This document shows positions 21,935-30,225 of a stretch of DNA of 64,000 nucleotides, piece by piece. The notes below the pieces were generated by a model. That model was not told where the DNA came from, made no database searches, and saw only the letters and a list, made by a program, of their open reading frames with translations. The stretch spans positions 50,055 to 114,054 of the forward strand of contig CAZYVU010000004.1 in assembly GCA_964651435.1 (NCBI GenBank), read 5' to 3'. How positions within the stretch are numbered: the first letter of the stretch is position 1; each line of letters opens with the position of its first letter. The stretch is from CAZYVU01 sp964651435. GTDB lineage: Bacteria > Desulfobacterota > Syntrophorhabdia > Syntrophorhabdales > CAYQXL01. The position numbers and the translations under genes are program-made.

Positions 21935-22396
21935 ATGGATGTGCGAGCACCGATGGACGAGACAGATCGCAGGATCCTTAACCTCATTCAGGAAGAGTTT
22001 CCCCTGACTCCACGGCCCTTTGAAAGGATCGGCGCCGACGTCGGTATCTCCGAGGCCGATGCCCTGGCAAGGGTAAAACGGCTCAAGGATCGCGGATTGA
22101 TCCGCCGCATCGGCCCGGTCTTGGAAAGAAAGCGGTTGGGCTACGTGAGCGCCCTCTGCGGCGTCCACGTTCCCAAAGAAATGATCGACGAGGTAGCTCG
22201 GGATATCAACGCGCATACGGGTGTTACTCATAACTACGAGCGGGACGGGGAACTCAACATGTGGTTCACCATAACCAAAAGGACGGCGGAAGAGATCGAG
22301 ACACTCCTTTCCGACATCGAAAAACGCTTCGGCCTCAGAATCTACCGCTTTCCCGAAAAGAGAACCTTTAAGATCAAGACCTTTTTCCCCCTATGA
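21935..22396 (+). CDS. Lrp/AsnC-type siroheme decarboxylase-like protein (AhbA/AhbB family)
   Basis: About 153 aa. An N-terminal winged helix (MDETDRRILNLIQEEFPLTPRPFERIG) is followed by LIRRIGPVLERKRLGY and a C-terminal ferredoxin-like domain with VTHNYERDGELNMWFTI. This pattern marks the AhbA/AhbB siroheme decarboxylases of the alternative haem pathway, which resemble Lrp regulators. Only one subunit gene is here. Two ATGs fit: 21935, right at the predicted transcript start (leaderless), or 21953, the more usual family start. It overlaps polA by 4 bases. Confidence 0.85.
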   Translation: MDVRAPMDETDRRILNLIQEEFPLTPRPFERIGADVGISEADALARVKRLKDRGLIRRIGPVLERKRLGYVSALCGVHVPKEMIDEVARDINAHTGVTHNYERDGELNMWFTITKRTAEEIETLLSDIEKRFGLRIYRFPEKRTFKIKTFFPL

Positions 22397-24957
22397 TGGA
22401 ATCCGACCCGTCAACCATCGATCCAGCCGCCGTCGGCCGCCTCTTCCTCGTTGACGGAAACGGCTTCGCTTACAGGGCCTTTCATGCCACGCCCTACCTT
22501 TCCAACTCCAAAGGCCTTCCGACTAACGCCATCTTTGCCTTCCTCAACATGATCAGGAAGCTCGTCAACACCGAACATACCGAACGCCTCGCCGTTATCT
22601 TCGATTCGCCGGTTCCCTCTTTTCGCGCCCAGATCTCCGAGGATTACAAGGCGCAGCGGCCGCCCATGCCCGACAACCTGGCTGCCCAGATTCCCTACAT
22701 CAAGCGGCTTATGAGCCTCATGGGCATACCGACCTTGGAGATGGAGGGGTTCGAGGCCGATGACATCATTGCTACCATTGTCACCACGCTGAAGGACAAC
22801 CCCGCGGAGATCTGTATCGTCACAAGCGACAAGGACTTGGCCCAACTGGTCTCCGGCAAAGTCTTTCTCTTCGACACGCAGAAAAACGTCAAGTCGGGTC
22901 CAAAGGAGGTAACTGACAGGTTCGGCGTGGCCCCGGAGCGGATGGGGGACTTCCTGGCCCTTGCCGGTGACGCGTCCGACAATATACCGGGCGTACCGGG
23001 CATAGGAGACAAGACGGCACGGCAGTTGATTCAGGAGTGGGGCACCCTTGAGCAGATCTATGAAAACCTCGACGGAATCGGAAAGCCCTCTGTTCGAGAG
23101 CGGTTGAAAACGGGCCGGGACCTCGCCTTCATGAGCCGCCGACTATCCGCCCTGCGCCATGACGTACCCCTATCCGGCGTCGAGGACCTTCTGCAGCCCG
23201 TCGCCCAGGACCGCCAGGGCTTGCGTGCGCTCCTAAGGGAGCTGGAATTCCTCTCGTTGTACCGGGAAATCGCGCCGGATGAAGAGGAGACAGAGACGTT
23301 CGAGGAAGCTGCGGCCTCTGCCCTTGCAGGGGGACCCATTGCCATATGCGCCGACTTTCAGGGAAAAAACCTTGGCGACAAGGTGCTCAGCGGTTTTTCG
23401 GCCTTTGACGGCCGCCGGGTGGCCTTCGACGAGAGCCCCGAAACGCTCTCCGCTCTCCTCAAACGCGCCGCCCCCCTTGTCGTCCACAACCTGAAGCCGC
23501 TTTTTCTCTGCATCCCCCATACCCATGACGACGGCTCCGTCAGCGCCTTCGATACGATGCTGGCGGCATACCTCGTCAACCCGCTCCGCAAGGAGTACGG
23601 GCTGGAGACGCTGGCCGAGGAGCACCTCGGCGCCTCCATTCCGGCAGGGAACGACCAAGGGTCGTCCAAGCAGAAGGTAGCTTACCTGCTTCGGCTTTGG
23701 GGGGTGCTCCGGGAGAAGATGGAGGAGCTGGGCCTCAGCAAGCTTTTTACCTCCATCGAAATGCCCCTTGTCGAGGTGTTGGCGGCCATGGAAATGACGG
23801 GCGTCCGGGTTGACAGAAAGGCGCTTGCCAACCTGTCCCGGGATTTCGACCAGAGGCTTACAACGATTACCAAGGAGGTTTATGCCCTCTGCGACAGGCC
23901 TTTCAACATAAACTCGCCCCAGCAGTTGGCCCGGGTCCTTTTCGATGAGCTCAAGCTACCGCCCTCAAAAAAGACCAAGACGGGCTACTCAACGGACACA
24001 GAGGTGCTTCAGGCGCTCTCATCCGTTCACGCCTTGCCGGGCAAAATTCTCGAATACCGCAGCCTGGCAAAGCTCAAAAATACCTATATAGACACCCTCC
24101 CCCTGCTCATCAACCCTAACACGGGGCGCATACACACAACCTACAACCAGATGATCGTTGCCACTGGCCGGCTCAGCAGCTCTGACCCCAACCTCCAAAA
24201 TATACCCATCCGGGGTGAGGAGGGAAAGAAGATCCGGGAAGCCTTTATTCCTGCAGAGGGGTTTCTGATCATGTCATCCGATTACTCCCAGATCGAGCTT
24301 AGGGTCCTCGCGCACCTTTCGCGGGACCCGGTGCTGTCGGACGCCTTTCTGAGGGACGAAGACATCCATAGCCGCGTCGCCCGGGAGGTCTTCGGCGTGG
24401 GGCCCGAGGCCGTGACCCATGACATGCGCCGGGCGGCCAAGGTGATCAACTTCGGCATCATTTACGGTATGAGCAGCTTTGGGCTTGCCAAAGAGCTCGG
24501 CATCAGCCAGCGGGAGGCTCAACAGTACATCGACGACTACTTCGCCAGACACGAGGGGGTGCAGGCCTTTATGGCCGGTATCCTCGAGGCCGCACGCGCC
24601 AAAGGCTTCGTGAGCACCCTCTACGGGAGAATCCGCTCCGTGCCGGAGCTCCGGAACCGCGATGCGGCCGTTCGGCAGTTCGGGGAACGCATCGCCATGA
24701 ATATGCCCATTCAGGGAACGGCGGCGGACATCATCAAGGTGGCCATGGTGAACATATACAGGCGGATCCGCCGCGAAGGGCTCGCCTCCAGGCTCATCAT
24801 GCAGATCCACGACGAGCTCGTCTTCGAGGTCCTTGAGGCCGAACAGGGCCCCATGGCCCGTCTTGTCCGGGAAGAGATGGAGGGGGTCGCTTCCCTCTCC
24901 GTGCCCCTCAAGGTGTCCCTCGGCGTTGGCCCGAACTGGGCCCTCGCCCACGACTGA
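22393..24957 (+). CDS. polA: DNA polymerase I with a probably inactive proofreading domain
   Basis: This 854-aa protein has the 5'-3' exonuclease domain (about residues 15-290, with FLVDGNGFAYRAFHA and GDASDNIPGVPGIGDKTA), a middle exonuclease-like domain (about 310-475) and the polymerase domain. Polymerase motif A is SSDYSQIELRVLAH, motif B RRAAKVINFGIIYGMSSFG, and motif C IHDELVFEV. In the middle domain the catalytic D-x-E reads D321-F-Q323 and the following N-x-x-x-D motif reads NLKPL, so proofreading residues are missing, as in Taq-type enzymes. The start codon overlaps the previous stop. The 3' end overlaps the convergent YihY gene by 50 bases. Confidence 0.96.
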   Translation: MMESDPSTIDPAAVGRLFLVDGNGFAYRAFHATPYLSNSKGLPTNAIFAFLNMIRKLVNTEHTERLAVIFDSPVPSFRAQISEDYKAQRPPMPDNLAAQIPYIKRLMSLMGIPTLEMEGFEADDIIATIVTTLKDNPAEICIVTSDKDLAQLVSGKVFLFDTQKNVKSGPKEVTDRFGVAPERMGDFLALAGDASDNIPGVPGIGDKTARQLIQEWGTLEQIYENLDGIGKPSVRERLKTGRDLAFMSRRLSALRHDVPLSGVEDLLQPVAQDRQGLRALLRELEFLSLYREIAPDEEETETFEEAAASALAGGPIAICADFQGKNLGDKVLSGFSAFDGRRVAFDESPETLSALLKRAAPLVVHNLKPLFLCIPHTHDDGSVSAFDTMLAAYLVNPLRKEYGLETLAEEHLGASIPAGNDQGSSKQKVAYLLRLWGVLREKMEELGLSKLFTSIEMPLVEVLAAMEMTGVRVDRKALANLSRDFDQRLTTITKEVYALCDRPFNINSPQQLARVLFDELKLPPSKKTKTGYSTDTEVLQALSSVHALPGKILEYRSLAKLKNTYIDTLPLLINPNTGRIHTTYNQMIVATGRLSSSDPNLQNIPIRGEEGKKIREAFIPAEGFLIMSSDYSQIELRVLAHLSRDPVLSDAFLRDEDIHSRVAREVFGVGPEAVTHDMRRAAKVINFGIIYGMSSFGLAKELGISQREAQQYIDDYFARHEGVQAFMAGILEAARAKGFVSTLYGRIRSVPELRNRDAAVRQFGERIAMNMPIQGTAADIIKVAMVNIYRRIRREGLASRLIMQIHDELVFEVLEAEQGPMARLVREEMEGVASLSVPLKVSLGVGPNWALAHD

Positions 24958-25813
24958 GGCCTTTCAGCAGGATCGACTGCAGCTCGGCGCAGTTGATAAA
25001 GATAAAGACCGAAAAATAGATCCAGAAGAGGAAGGCGATGAAGACGCCGTAGGTGCCGAAAAATGCCGTTACCTTGGCAAGATACATGACGTAGTGCTTG
25101 AAAAGGGTTCGGCCCAGGTGCCAGAGCAGCGTCGCACCGGCCGTCGTCCAAAAAAGGATCGCTTTTCTCCTTCGGACAGGGGTGAGTGCATAGTAGATCA
25201 TGTAGAACATGGCAAAGGTGAAGAAGATATCGAGAAAGCCGAAGAAAGCGATGGCCGGTGCCTTACCGACAAAGGCAGGGAGCGCCCTTACCGCCTTGGT
25301 CTGGATGACGACGGTAAAAATGAAGCTGAAGAAGAGAATGGCCTGAAGGACGGTAAAGGCGAGGGTTACGACCAGCTCTTTACCCGTACCCTTCAAAAAG
25401 CCCTCGGGGGTTCGTCCGAAGATAATGCGAAAACCGGACCGCATGGAGGCAAAAAGCCTCATGGAGAAAAAAAGCAGCGTTGCCAGACCAAGGGGGCCCG
25501 AGAGCTTTTTTGACGCCGAGATAAAGTTCATCTCCTTCATGAGCCTCTTGATGACGATGGCGTTGTACGGCTCCGGGATGATGGCCTTCAGCAGTTTGCT
25601 GACGTGGAGGCCGGCCTGGCTGACATCGATGACAAACCCGAGCATGAAAAGCGACAAAAGGGTAAAGGGAATGAAGGTGAGCAGCACGTTGAACGAGATC
25701 GAGGACACGATAAGGCGGCCGTTGTCCCGCTGATACTTCCTGTACAGCTCTTTGACCGCGCCGAGGGCCAGGGAAGCGAAGCCGGCGATCCTGCTCTTTG
25801 CGACCGGTGTCAC
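24908..25813 (-). CDS. YihY/BrkB family inner-membrane protein
   Basis: This 301-aa protein has about six hydrophobic segments. The family pattern is seen in GRLIVSSISFNVLLTFIPF near residue 32, SGPLGLATLLFFSMRLFASM in the middle and WIYFSVFIFINCAELQSIL near the end. Members were once called ribonuclease BN, but that activity belongs to another protein; the true role is unclear. The gene follows the oligopeptide permease by 9 bases. Its last 50 bases are antisense to the end of polA. Confidence 0.88.
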   Translation of the reverse strand: MTPVAKSRIAGFASLALGAVKELYRKYQRDNGRLIVSSISFNVLLTFIPFTLLSLFMLGFVIDVSQAGLHVSKLLKAIIPEPYNAIVIKRLMKEMNFISASKKLSGPLGLATLLFFSMRLFASMRSGFRIIFGRTPEGFLKGTGKELVVTLAFTVLQAILFFSFIFTVVIQTKAVRALPAFVGKAPAIAFFGFLDIFFTFAMFYMIYYALTPVRRRKAILFWTTAGATLLWHLGRTLFKHYVMYLAKVTAFFGTYGVFIAFLFWIYFSVFIFINCAELQSILLKGLSRGRGPSSGQRRGTP

Positions 25814-25822
25814 GGCAGCCGG

Positions 25823-26797
25823 TCAGCCGATCCGGATTCTCGGATCGGCAATGGCATAGGCAAGATCGGCAACGAGGTTCCCCACCAGCGTCAGGAAGGC
25901 ACCGATGACGAGAATCCCCATGATTGTCGGATAGTCCCTCGCCATGACGCTCATATAGAAGAGCTGTCCCATGCCGGGGATGGAAAAGATACTTTCGAAT
26001 ATGACGCTGCCGCCAATGAGCCCCGGAACGGAGAGACCCAGTATGGTAATGACGGGCAGGAGTGCGTTTCTCAGGGCGTGCTTTCTCAGCACCAGGCCCT
26101 CGGGCAACCCCTTGGCATAGGCCGTCGTTATGTATTCCTGCCGCAGGACCTCGAGCAGGCTGTTCTTCATGTACCGCGAGATCCCTGCAAGACCGCCGAA
26201 GGCGGAGATACACACGGGAAGAATCAGGTGCTTCACCACGTCCCACGCCTTCTCAAGAAAGGACAGCTCCTCAAAATTAAAGGACTTGAGGCCGGAAATG
26301 GGGAGCAGCTCAAGGTAGACGCCGAAAAGCATCATGAGCAACAGCGCCAGCCAAAAGGTCGGCATGGCGTAACCGGCAAAGACAAAGGCCGTCAGGGCCT
26401 TGTCGCCGAGGCTGTCCTTGTAGCGGGCGCAGTAGACGCCTATGGGTATACCTATGAGAAAAATGAGCATCATGGATATGAGGTTAAGTGTCACGGTAAC
26501 GGGCAGCCTCTCGGCAATCTTTGCGATAACCGGCCTTCTATCGGGCATAAACGAGAGACCAAAATCAAGTTTCACGACCCTCTTGAGCCATAGAAAGTAC
26601 TGCACATGAACGGGCTTGTCCAGGCCGTAGAGGCTGCGTATCCGCTCGCGGACCTGTTTCGTCACCTTGGGGTTCATCTCAGCGCCTATGATTTCCGGCT
26701 CCCCCGGCGTGAGGTGAATGACGACGAAGGATATGATGGTGATACCGAGGAGCATGGGCACCATCAGAAGCAGGCGCTTAAGGAGATAGTGCAGCAT
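25823..26797 (-). CDS. Oligopeptide/dipeptide ABC transporter permease (DppB/OppB type)
   Basis: This 324-aa protein has the DppB-type start (MLHYLLKRLLLMVPMLLGIT) and six membrane segments. The coupling loop is EYITTAYAKGLPEGLVLRKHALRNALLP, with the E-A-A-like signature. Its start lies 20 bases inside the upstream binding-protein gene. The second permease (DppC) and the ATPases that normally follow are missing; a YihY gene comes next instead. They may be encoded elsewhere. Confidence 0.93.
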   Translation of the reverse strand: MLHYLLKRLLLMVPMLLGITIISFVVIHLTPGEPEIIGAEMNPKVTKQVRERIRSLYGLDKPVHVQYFLWLKRVVKLDFGLSFMPDRRPVIAKIAERLPVTVTLNLISMMLIFLIGIPIGVYCARYKDSLGDKALTAFVFAGYAMPTFWLALLLMMLFGVYLELLPISGLKSFNFEELSFLEKAWDVVKHLILPVCISAFGGLAGISRYMKNSLLEVLRQEYITTAYAKGLPEGLVLRKHALRNALLPVITILGLSVPGLIGGSVIFESIFSIPGMGQLFYMSVMARDYPTIMGILVIGAFLTLVGNLVADLAYAIADPRIRIG

Positions 26798-28412
26798 TCC
26801 TCTTATACCTCTGTTGTTCGGCCGGCACGTACCACTTCACCGTGTTCCACATGAGGCCCGCCGGGCCCGGATCGATACCCTTGATCCGCTTGTGAACGGC
26901 CAGGTTGGTGTAGGGAACGAAAAGCCAGGTGTAGGGCTGTTCTTCGGCAAGGATTTCCTGGATGCGGAAATAATAGCGCCTTCTTTCCTCCCTGTCCATG
27001 GTATGCCTTGCCCTGACGAGAAGCTCGTCGACCTCGCTGTTTTCGAAAGAAATAAAATTGAGCTCCTTGGGGCCCTGCTTGGAGGAGTGCCACACATCAT
27101 AGATGTCCGGATCGTTGGAGATCGTCCATCCCAGCATGACCGCCTCGAAGTTCCTCTTGTCGATGAATTCGTTGATAAAGCTTGCCCACTCAATTACGCG
27201 AACCTTCATGGTAATGCCTATCTGGGCAAGGCGCCTCTGGATCAGCTCGGCGCAGCGTATGCGGACCTCATTCCCCTGGTTCACGAGGACGGTAAACTCA
27301 AAGGGCTTGCCGTCCTTTCGCAGCATGCCGTCCCCGTCTCTTACAAAACCTGCCTCCTTCAGAAGGACCAACGCCTTGTCCACGTCATACCCGTACCTTT
27401 TTACATCAGCGTTGTACGCCCACATGTCGGGCTTGTAGGGGCCCGTTGCCTCCACGCCCTGACCCATGAGAATCCCGTCGATGATCTCCTTCTTGTCAAT
27501 GGCATAGCTGATGGCCTGCCGCACCCTCTTGTCACGGAATAGGGGGTGCTTCAAATTGTAGCCCATGTAAACGTAACTGAAGGCAAGGTAGCGGTACCTG
27601 CTGAACTCCCTTTTGAAGCCGGCATAGTCCGTCTGTTTTATGAACTGCAGGGGCGTAAGGCCCATCATGTCGATGGCGTACTGCTTCAATTCGAGAAACA
27701 TCGTGGCGCTGTCGGGGATAATCCGTGTTATGCGTCTCGATATGTAGGGCCGACCCTCGAAATACCTCTCGTTGGCCACAAGGACAACACGGTCCCCGGG
27801 AATCCACTCCTTGAAGCAATAGGGCCCCGTCCCCAAGGGCCTCCGGATGAGCGGCGAGGTGGTGATGTCCCTGCCCTCCAGCAGGTGTCTGGGGAGTATG
27901 GCAGCCCCCCAGCTTATGAGGGCAGGGGCGAAGGGCTTCCCGTAGGTTACCCGGAACGTGTGGTCGTCGATCACCCGGGCACTCTTAACGAGCTGAAAGT
28001 CGCCGGCATAAGGCGTCGGCGTCTTCGGGTCCACAATGACCTTGTAGGTGTACATGACATCATGGGCCGTAAAGGGGTGGCCGTCCTGCCACAGAACGCC
28101 TTTCTTCAGCCGGAAGGTTATGGACAGGTTGTCTTCCGATATCTCCCACGACTCAGCCAGGTCGCCGACGATGTTCAGGTCGCGGTCGTACTTGACAAGG
28201 CCGTTGTAAACATAGGAGGCCACATCGTGGGAGGCCGAATCGCTGGCCAGAACCGGGATCAGGCTTGACGGCTCCCCGATGGAGGCCGTGATGAGGGTAT
28301 CTCCCGCGACAGGCTCTCCTTTGTCCTCATAGGAGGAAACATCGTGCCCCCGGTTGCATCCGAAAAAAAGAAGAAAGATACAAAGAAAGACGGCAATGGC
28401 TGGCCAACGCAT
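26778..28412 (-). CDS. Peptide/nickel ABC transporter substrate-binding lipoprotein (DppA/OppA type)
   Basis: This 544-aa protein carries a lipoprotein signal (MRWPAIAVFLCIFLLFFGCN), with the lipid-bearing Cys at about residue 19. The SBP_bac_5 domain is recognised by YNGLVKYDRDLNIVGDLAES, HPFTAHDVMYTYKVI and FRDKRVRQAISYAIDKKEII. It would capture peptides or a similar solute in the periplasm. The stop overlaps the permease gene. A gap of 62 bases separates it from coaX upstream; no promoter was recognised there. Confidence 0.93.
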   Translation of the reverse strand: MRWPAIAVFLCIFLLFFGCNRGHDVSSYEDKGEPVAGDTLITASIGEPSSLIPVLASDSASHDVASYVYNGLVKYDRDLNIVGDLAESWEISEDNLSITFRLKKGVLWQDGHPFTAHDVMYTYKVIVDPKTPTPYAGDFQLVKSARVIDDHTFRVTYGKPFAPALISWGAAILPRHLLEGRDITTSPLIRRPLGTGPYCFKEWIPGDRVVLVANERYFEGRPYISRRITRIIPDSATMFLELKQYAIDMMGLTPLQFIKQTDYAGFKREFSRYRYLAFSYVYMGYNLKHPLFRDKRVRQAISYAIDKKEIIDGILMGQGVEATGPYKPDMWAYNADVKRYGYDVDKALVLLKEAGFVRDGDGMLRKDGKPFEFTVLVNQGNEVRIRCAELIQRRLAQIGITMKVRVIEWASFINEFIDKRNFEAVMLGWTISNDPDIYDVWHSSKQGPKELNFISFENSEVDELLVRARHTMDREERRRYYFRIQEILAEEQPYTWLFVPYTNLAVHKRIKGIDPGPAGLMWNTVKWYVPAEQQRYKRNAALSP

Positions 28413-28474
28413 AGAGGTAGCCTATTCTAACAAAGGCATCCTGAAAAAGCAAAGACGCGCCGGTTCTGTCCCGG

Positions 28475-29257
28475 CTATTTGAACTTGTGTGAGTCCCTGT
28501 TCTTTTCGTACAGAAGCTTGAGCCCCCGCAGCGTGAGAAACTCATCGACCTCATCGATGGTTTCCGACTGCTTGAAGATGAGGCCCGACAGGCCCCCGGT
28601 CGCAATGACGTAGGGATCGGCCCGCACCTCATCCTTCATCTTCTTGACAATACCGTCCACAAGGCTCGCGTAGCCATAAATGATGCCGGCCTGCATGGCG
28701 TGAACCGTATTCTTGCCCACCAGCGTGCGCGGACGGACAAGCTCTATGCGCGGCAGCTTCGAGGCCTTCTCGAAAAGCGCCTCCAGCGAGATCATCATGC
28801 CCGGTGAGATGGCCCCCCCTGCGTACTCGCCCCTTGCCGTAATGTAGTCGAAGGTTGTGGCCGTACCGAAATCAACAATGATCAGGGACTTCTTGAATTT
28901 CTCATAGCCGGCCACGGCGTTGACGATCCGGTCGGCCCCCACCTCCTGGGCATTCTCGTAGAGAACGGGCATACCCGTCTTGATGCCAGGCTCCACCACC
29001 AGAGGGATAATGCCGATATATTTCCGGCACACTATCTCGAAGGGGATGAGCAGCGGCGGGACGACGCAGGAAATGATGGTGCTGTCTATTTCGTTGAGGC
29101 GAATCCTTTCGATATAGAGCAGGCTGTTGAGAAGAATCGCGTACTCGTCAACAGTCTTGCCGATGACGGTGCTCAGCCGCCAATGATTGACGAGCGTATC
29201 GTCCTTGTAGACCCCAAAAACAATATTCGTGTTTCCTATGTCGATAACAAGCAGCAT
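28475..29257 (-). CDS. coaX: Type III pantothenate kinase
   Basis: This 260-aa enzyme phosphorylates pantothenate in the first step of CoA synthesis. The motifs are DIGNTNIVFGVY (phosphate 1, residue 5), GADRIVNAVAGYE (near 105) and VDFGTATTFDYI (near 125). Length is normal. It follows birA by 2 bases, an association seen in many bacteria. Confidence 0.95.
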   Translation of the reverse strand: MLLVIDIGNTNIVFGVYKDDTLVNHWRLSTVIGKTVDEYAILLNSLLYIERIRLNEIDSTIISCVVPPLLIPFEIVCRKYIGIIPLVVEPGIKTGMPVLYENAQEVGADRIVNAVAGYEKFKKSLIIVDFGTATTFDYITARGEYAGGAISPGMMISLEALFEKASKLPRIELVRPRTLVGKNTVHAMQAGIIYGYASLVDGIVKKMKDEVRADPYVIATGGLSGLIFKQSETIDEVDEFLTLRGLKLLYEKNRDSHKFK

Positions 29258-29259
29258 GG

Positions 29260-30225
29260 CTAAAAGGTCACGTCTCCCGCAATTATTTTCCTCACAACCC
29301 CGTCCGTTCTCAGCAGCATGCCGCCGTCGCGATCAATACCTTCGACGACACCGCTGTACCGCTCTCCCATCTGGACGATCTCCACGTACTTCCCGTTCAG
29401 ACCGGCACGCTCCTGCCAAAGCTCCAAGATCCTTCCCTCGCCCTGGCGGACGAAAACCTCATAGTGGGTTTCGAGGTTGGTCAGTAAGATACCACAAACA
29501 TAGGCCCTTTCATATGATTTTTTTGTTTCCATGAACAGGGATGTGGCCCTTTGCTTCAGAGCCTCATCCACCTCTGCGGCCTTCATATTGATATTGAGTC
29601 CTATTCCGACAACAACAAACCGCACCAGTTCGGATTCCGTGGACAGCTCCAGGAGGGTGCCGCAAAGCTTCCTGCCGTTCATGAGCACGTCGTTTGGCCA
29701 CTTGAGCGTCGGCTTCTCGCCCGTCAACCTTTCGATCGTATCGTAGACGGCCAAAGAGGAGAGAAAGGTAATGGGCGGCACGCGGCTCGGGTGCACCTGG
29801 GGTCTGAGAATGACGGATATATAAAGGTTTTTCCCCGAGGGCGAGAACCATTGCCGGTTCAATCTGCCCTTACCCGACTTCTGCGTCTCTGCAATAACGC
29901 ACGTTCCTTCCGGCGCACCGTCGAGGGCAAGCTTGAAGGCCTGGGTGTTTGTCGACTCGACGGCCTCGTTATAGACGATTTCCTTTCCAATGCTCTCTGC
30001 AGCGAGGTGTCTTCTCACCTCCCATGGATAGAGCTTCTCCGGTGCCTTCACAAGCCGGTATCCCTTGCCCTTCACCTTGTCGATCTTGTAGCCCAGCTTC
30101 TCCAGTTGATTGATGTATTTCCAGACGGCCGTTCTGGAGACGGAAAGCCGGGAGGAGATCAGGTCACCCGATACGTACCCCTTCCCCTCTCTGAGAAAGG
30201 ACAGGATTCCACTAAGCCTGTCCAT
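29260..30225 (-). CDS. birA: Bifunctional biotin operon repressor / biotin-acetyl-CoA-carboxylase ligase
   Basis: About 321 aa. The N-terminal winged helix (SGDLISSRLSVSRTAVWKYI) should bind biotin operators; the ligase domain has VESTNTQAFKLA, the biotinyl-AMP loop SGKGRLNRQWFSP and KWPNDVLMNGRKLCGTL. The ATG at 30225 was chosen because upstream in-frame sequence does not look like BirA and lies inside the EF-G gene. The gene overlaps the EF-G stop by 14 bases. It may use the C-terminal SH3-like domain (KYVEIVQMGERYSGVVEGID). Confidence 0.94.
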   Translation of the reverse strand: MDRLSGILSFLREGKGYVSGDLISSRLSVSRTAVWKYINQLEKLGYKIDKVKGKGYRLVKAPEKLYPWEVRRHLAAESIGKEIVYNEAVESTNTQAFKLALDGAPEGTCVIAETQKSGKGRLNRQWFSPSGKNLYISVILRPQVHPSRVPPITFLSSLAVYDTIERLTGEKPTLKWPNDVLMNGRKLCGTLLELSTESELVRFVVVGIGLNINMKAAEVDEALKQRATSLFMETKKSYERAYVCGILLTNLETHYEVFVRQGEGRILELWQERAGLNGKYVEIVQMGERYSGVVEGIDRDGGMLLRTDGVVRKIIAGDVTF

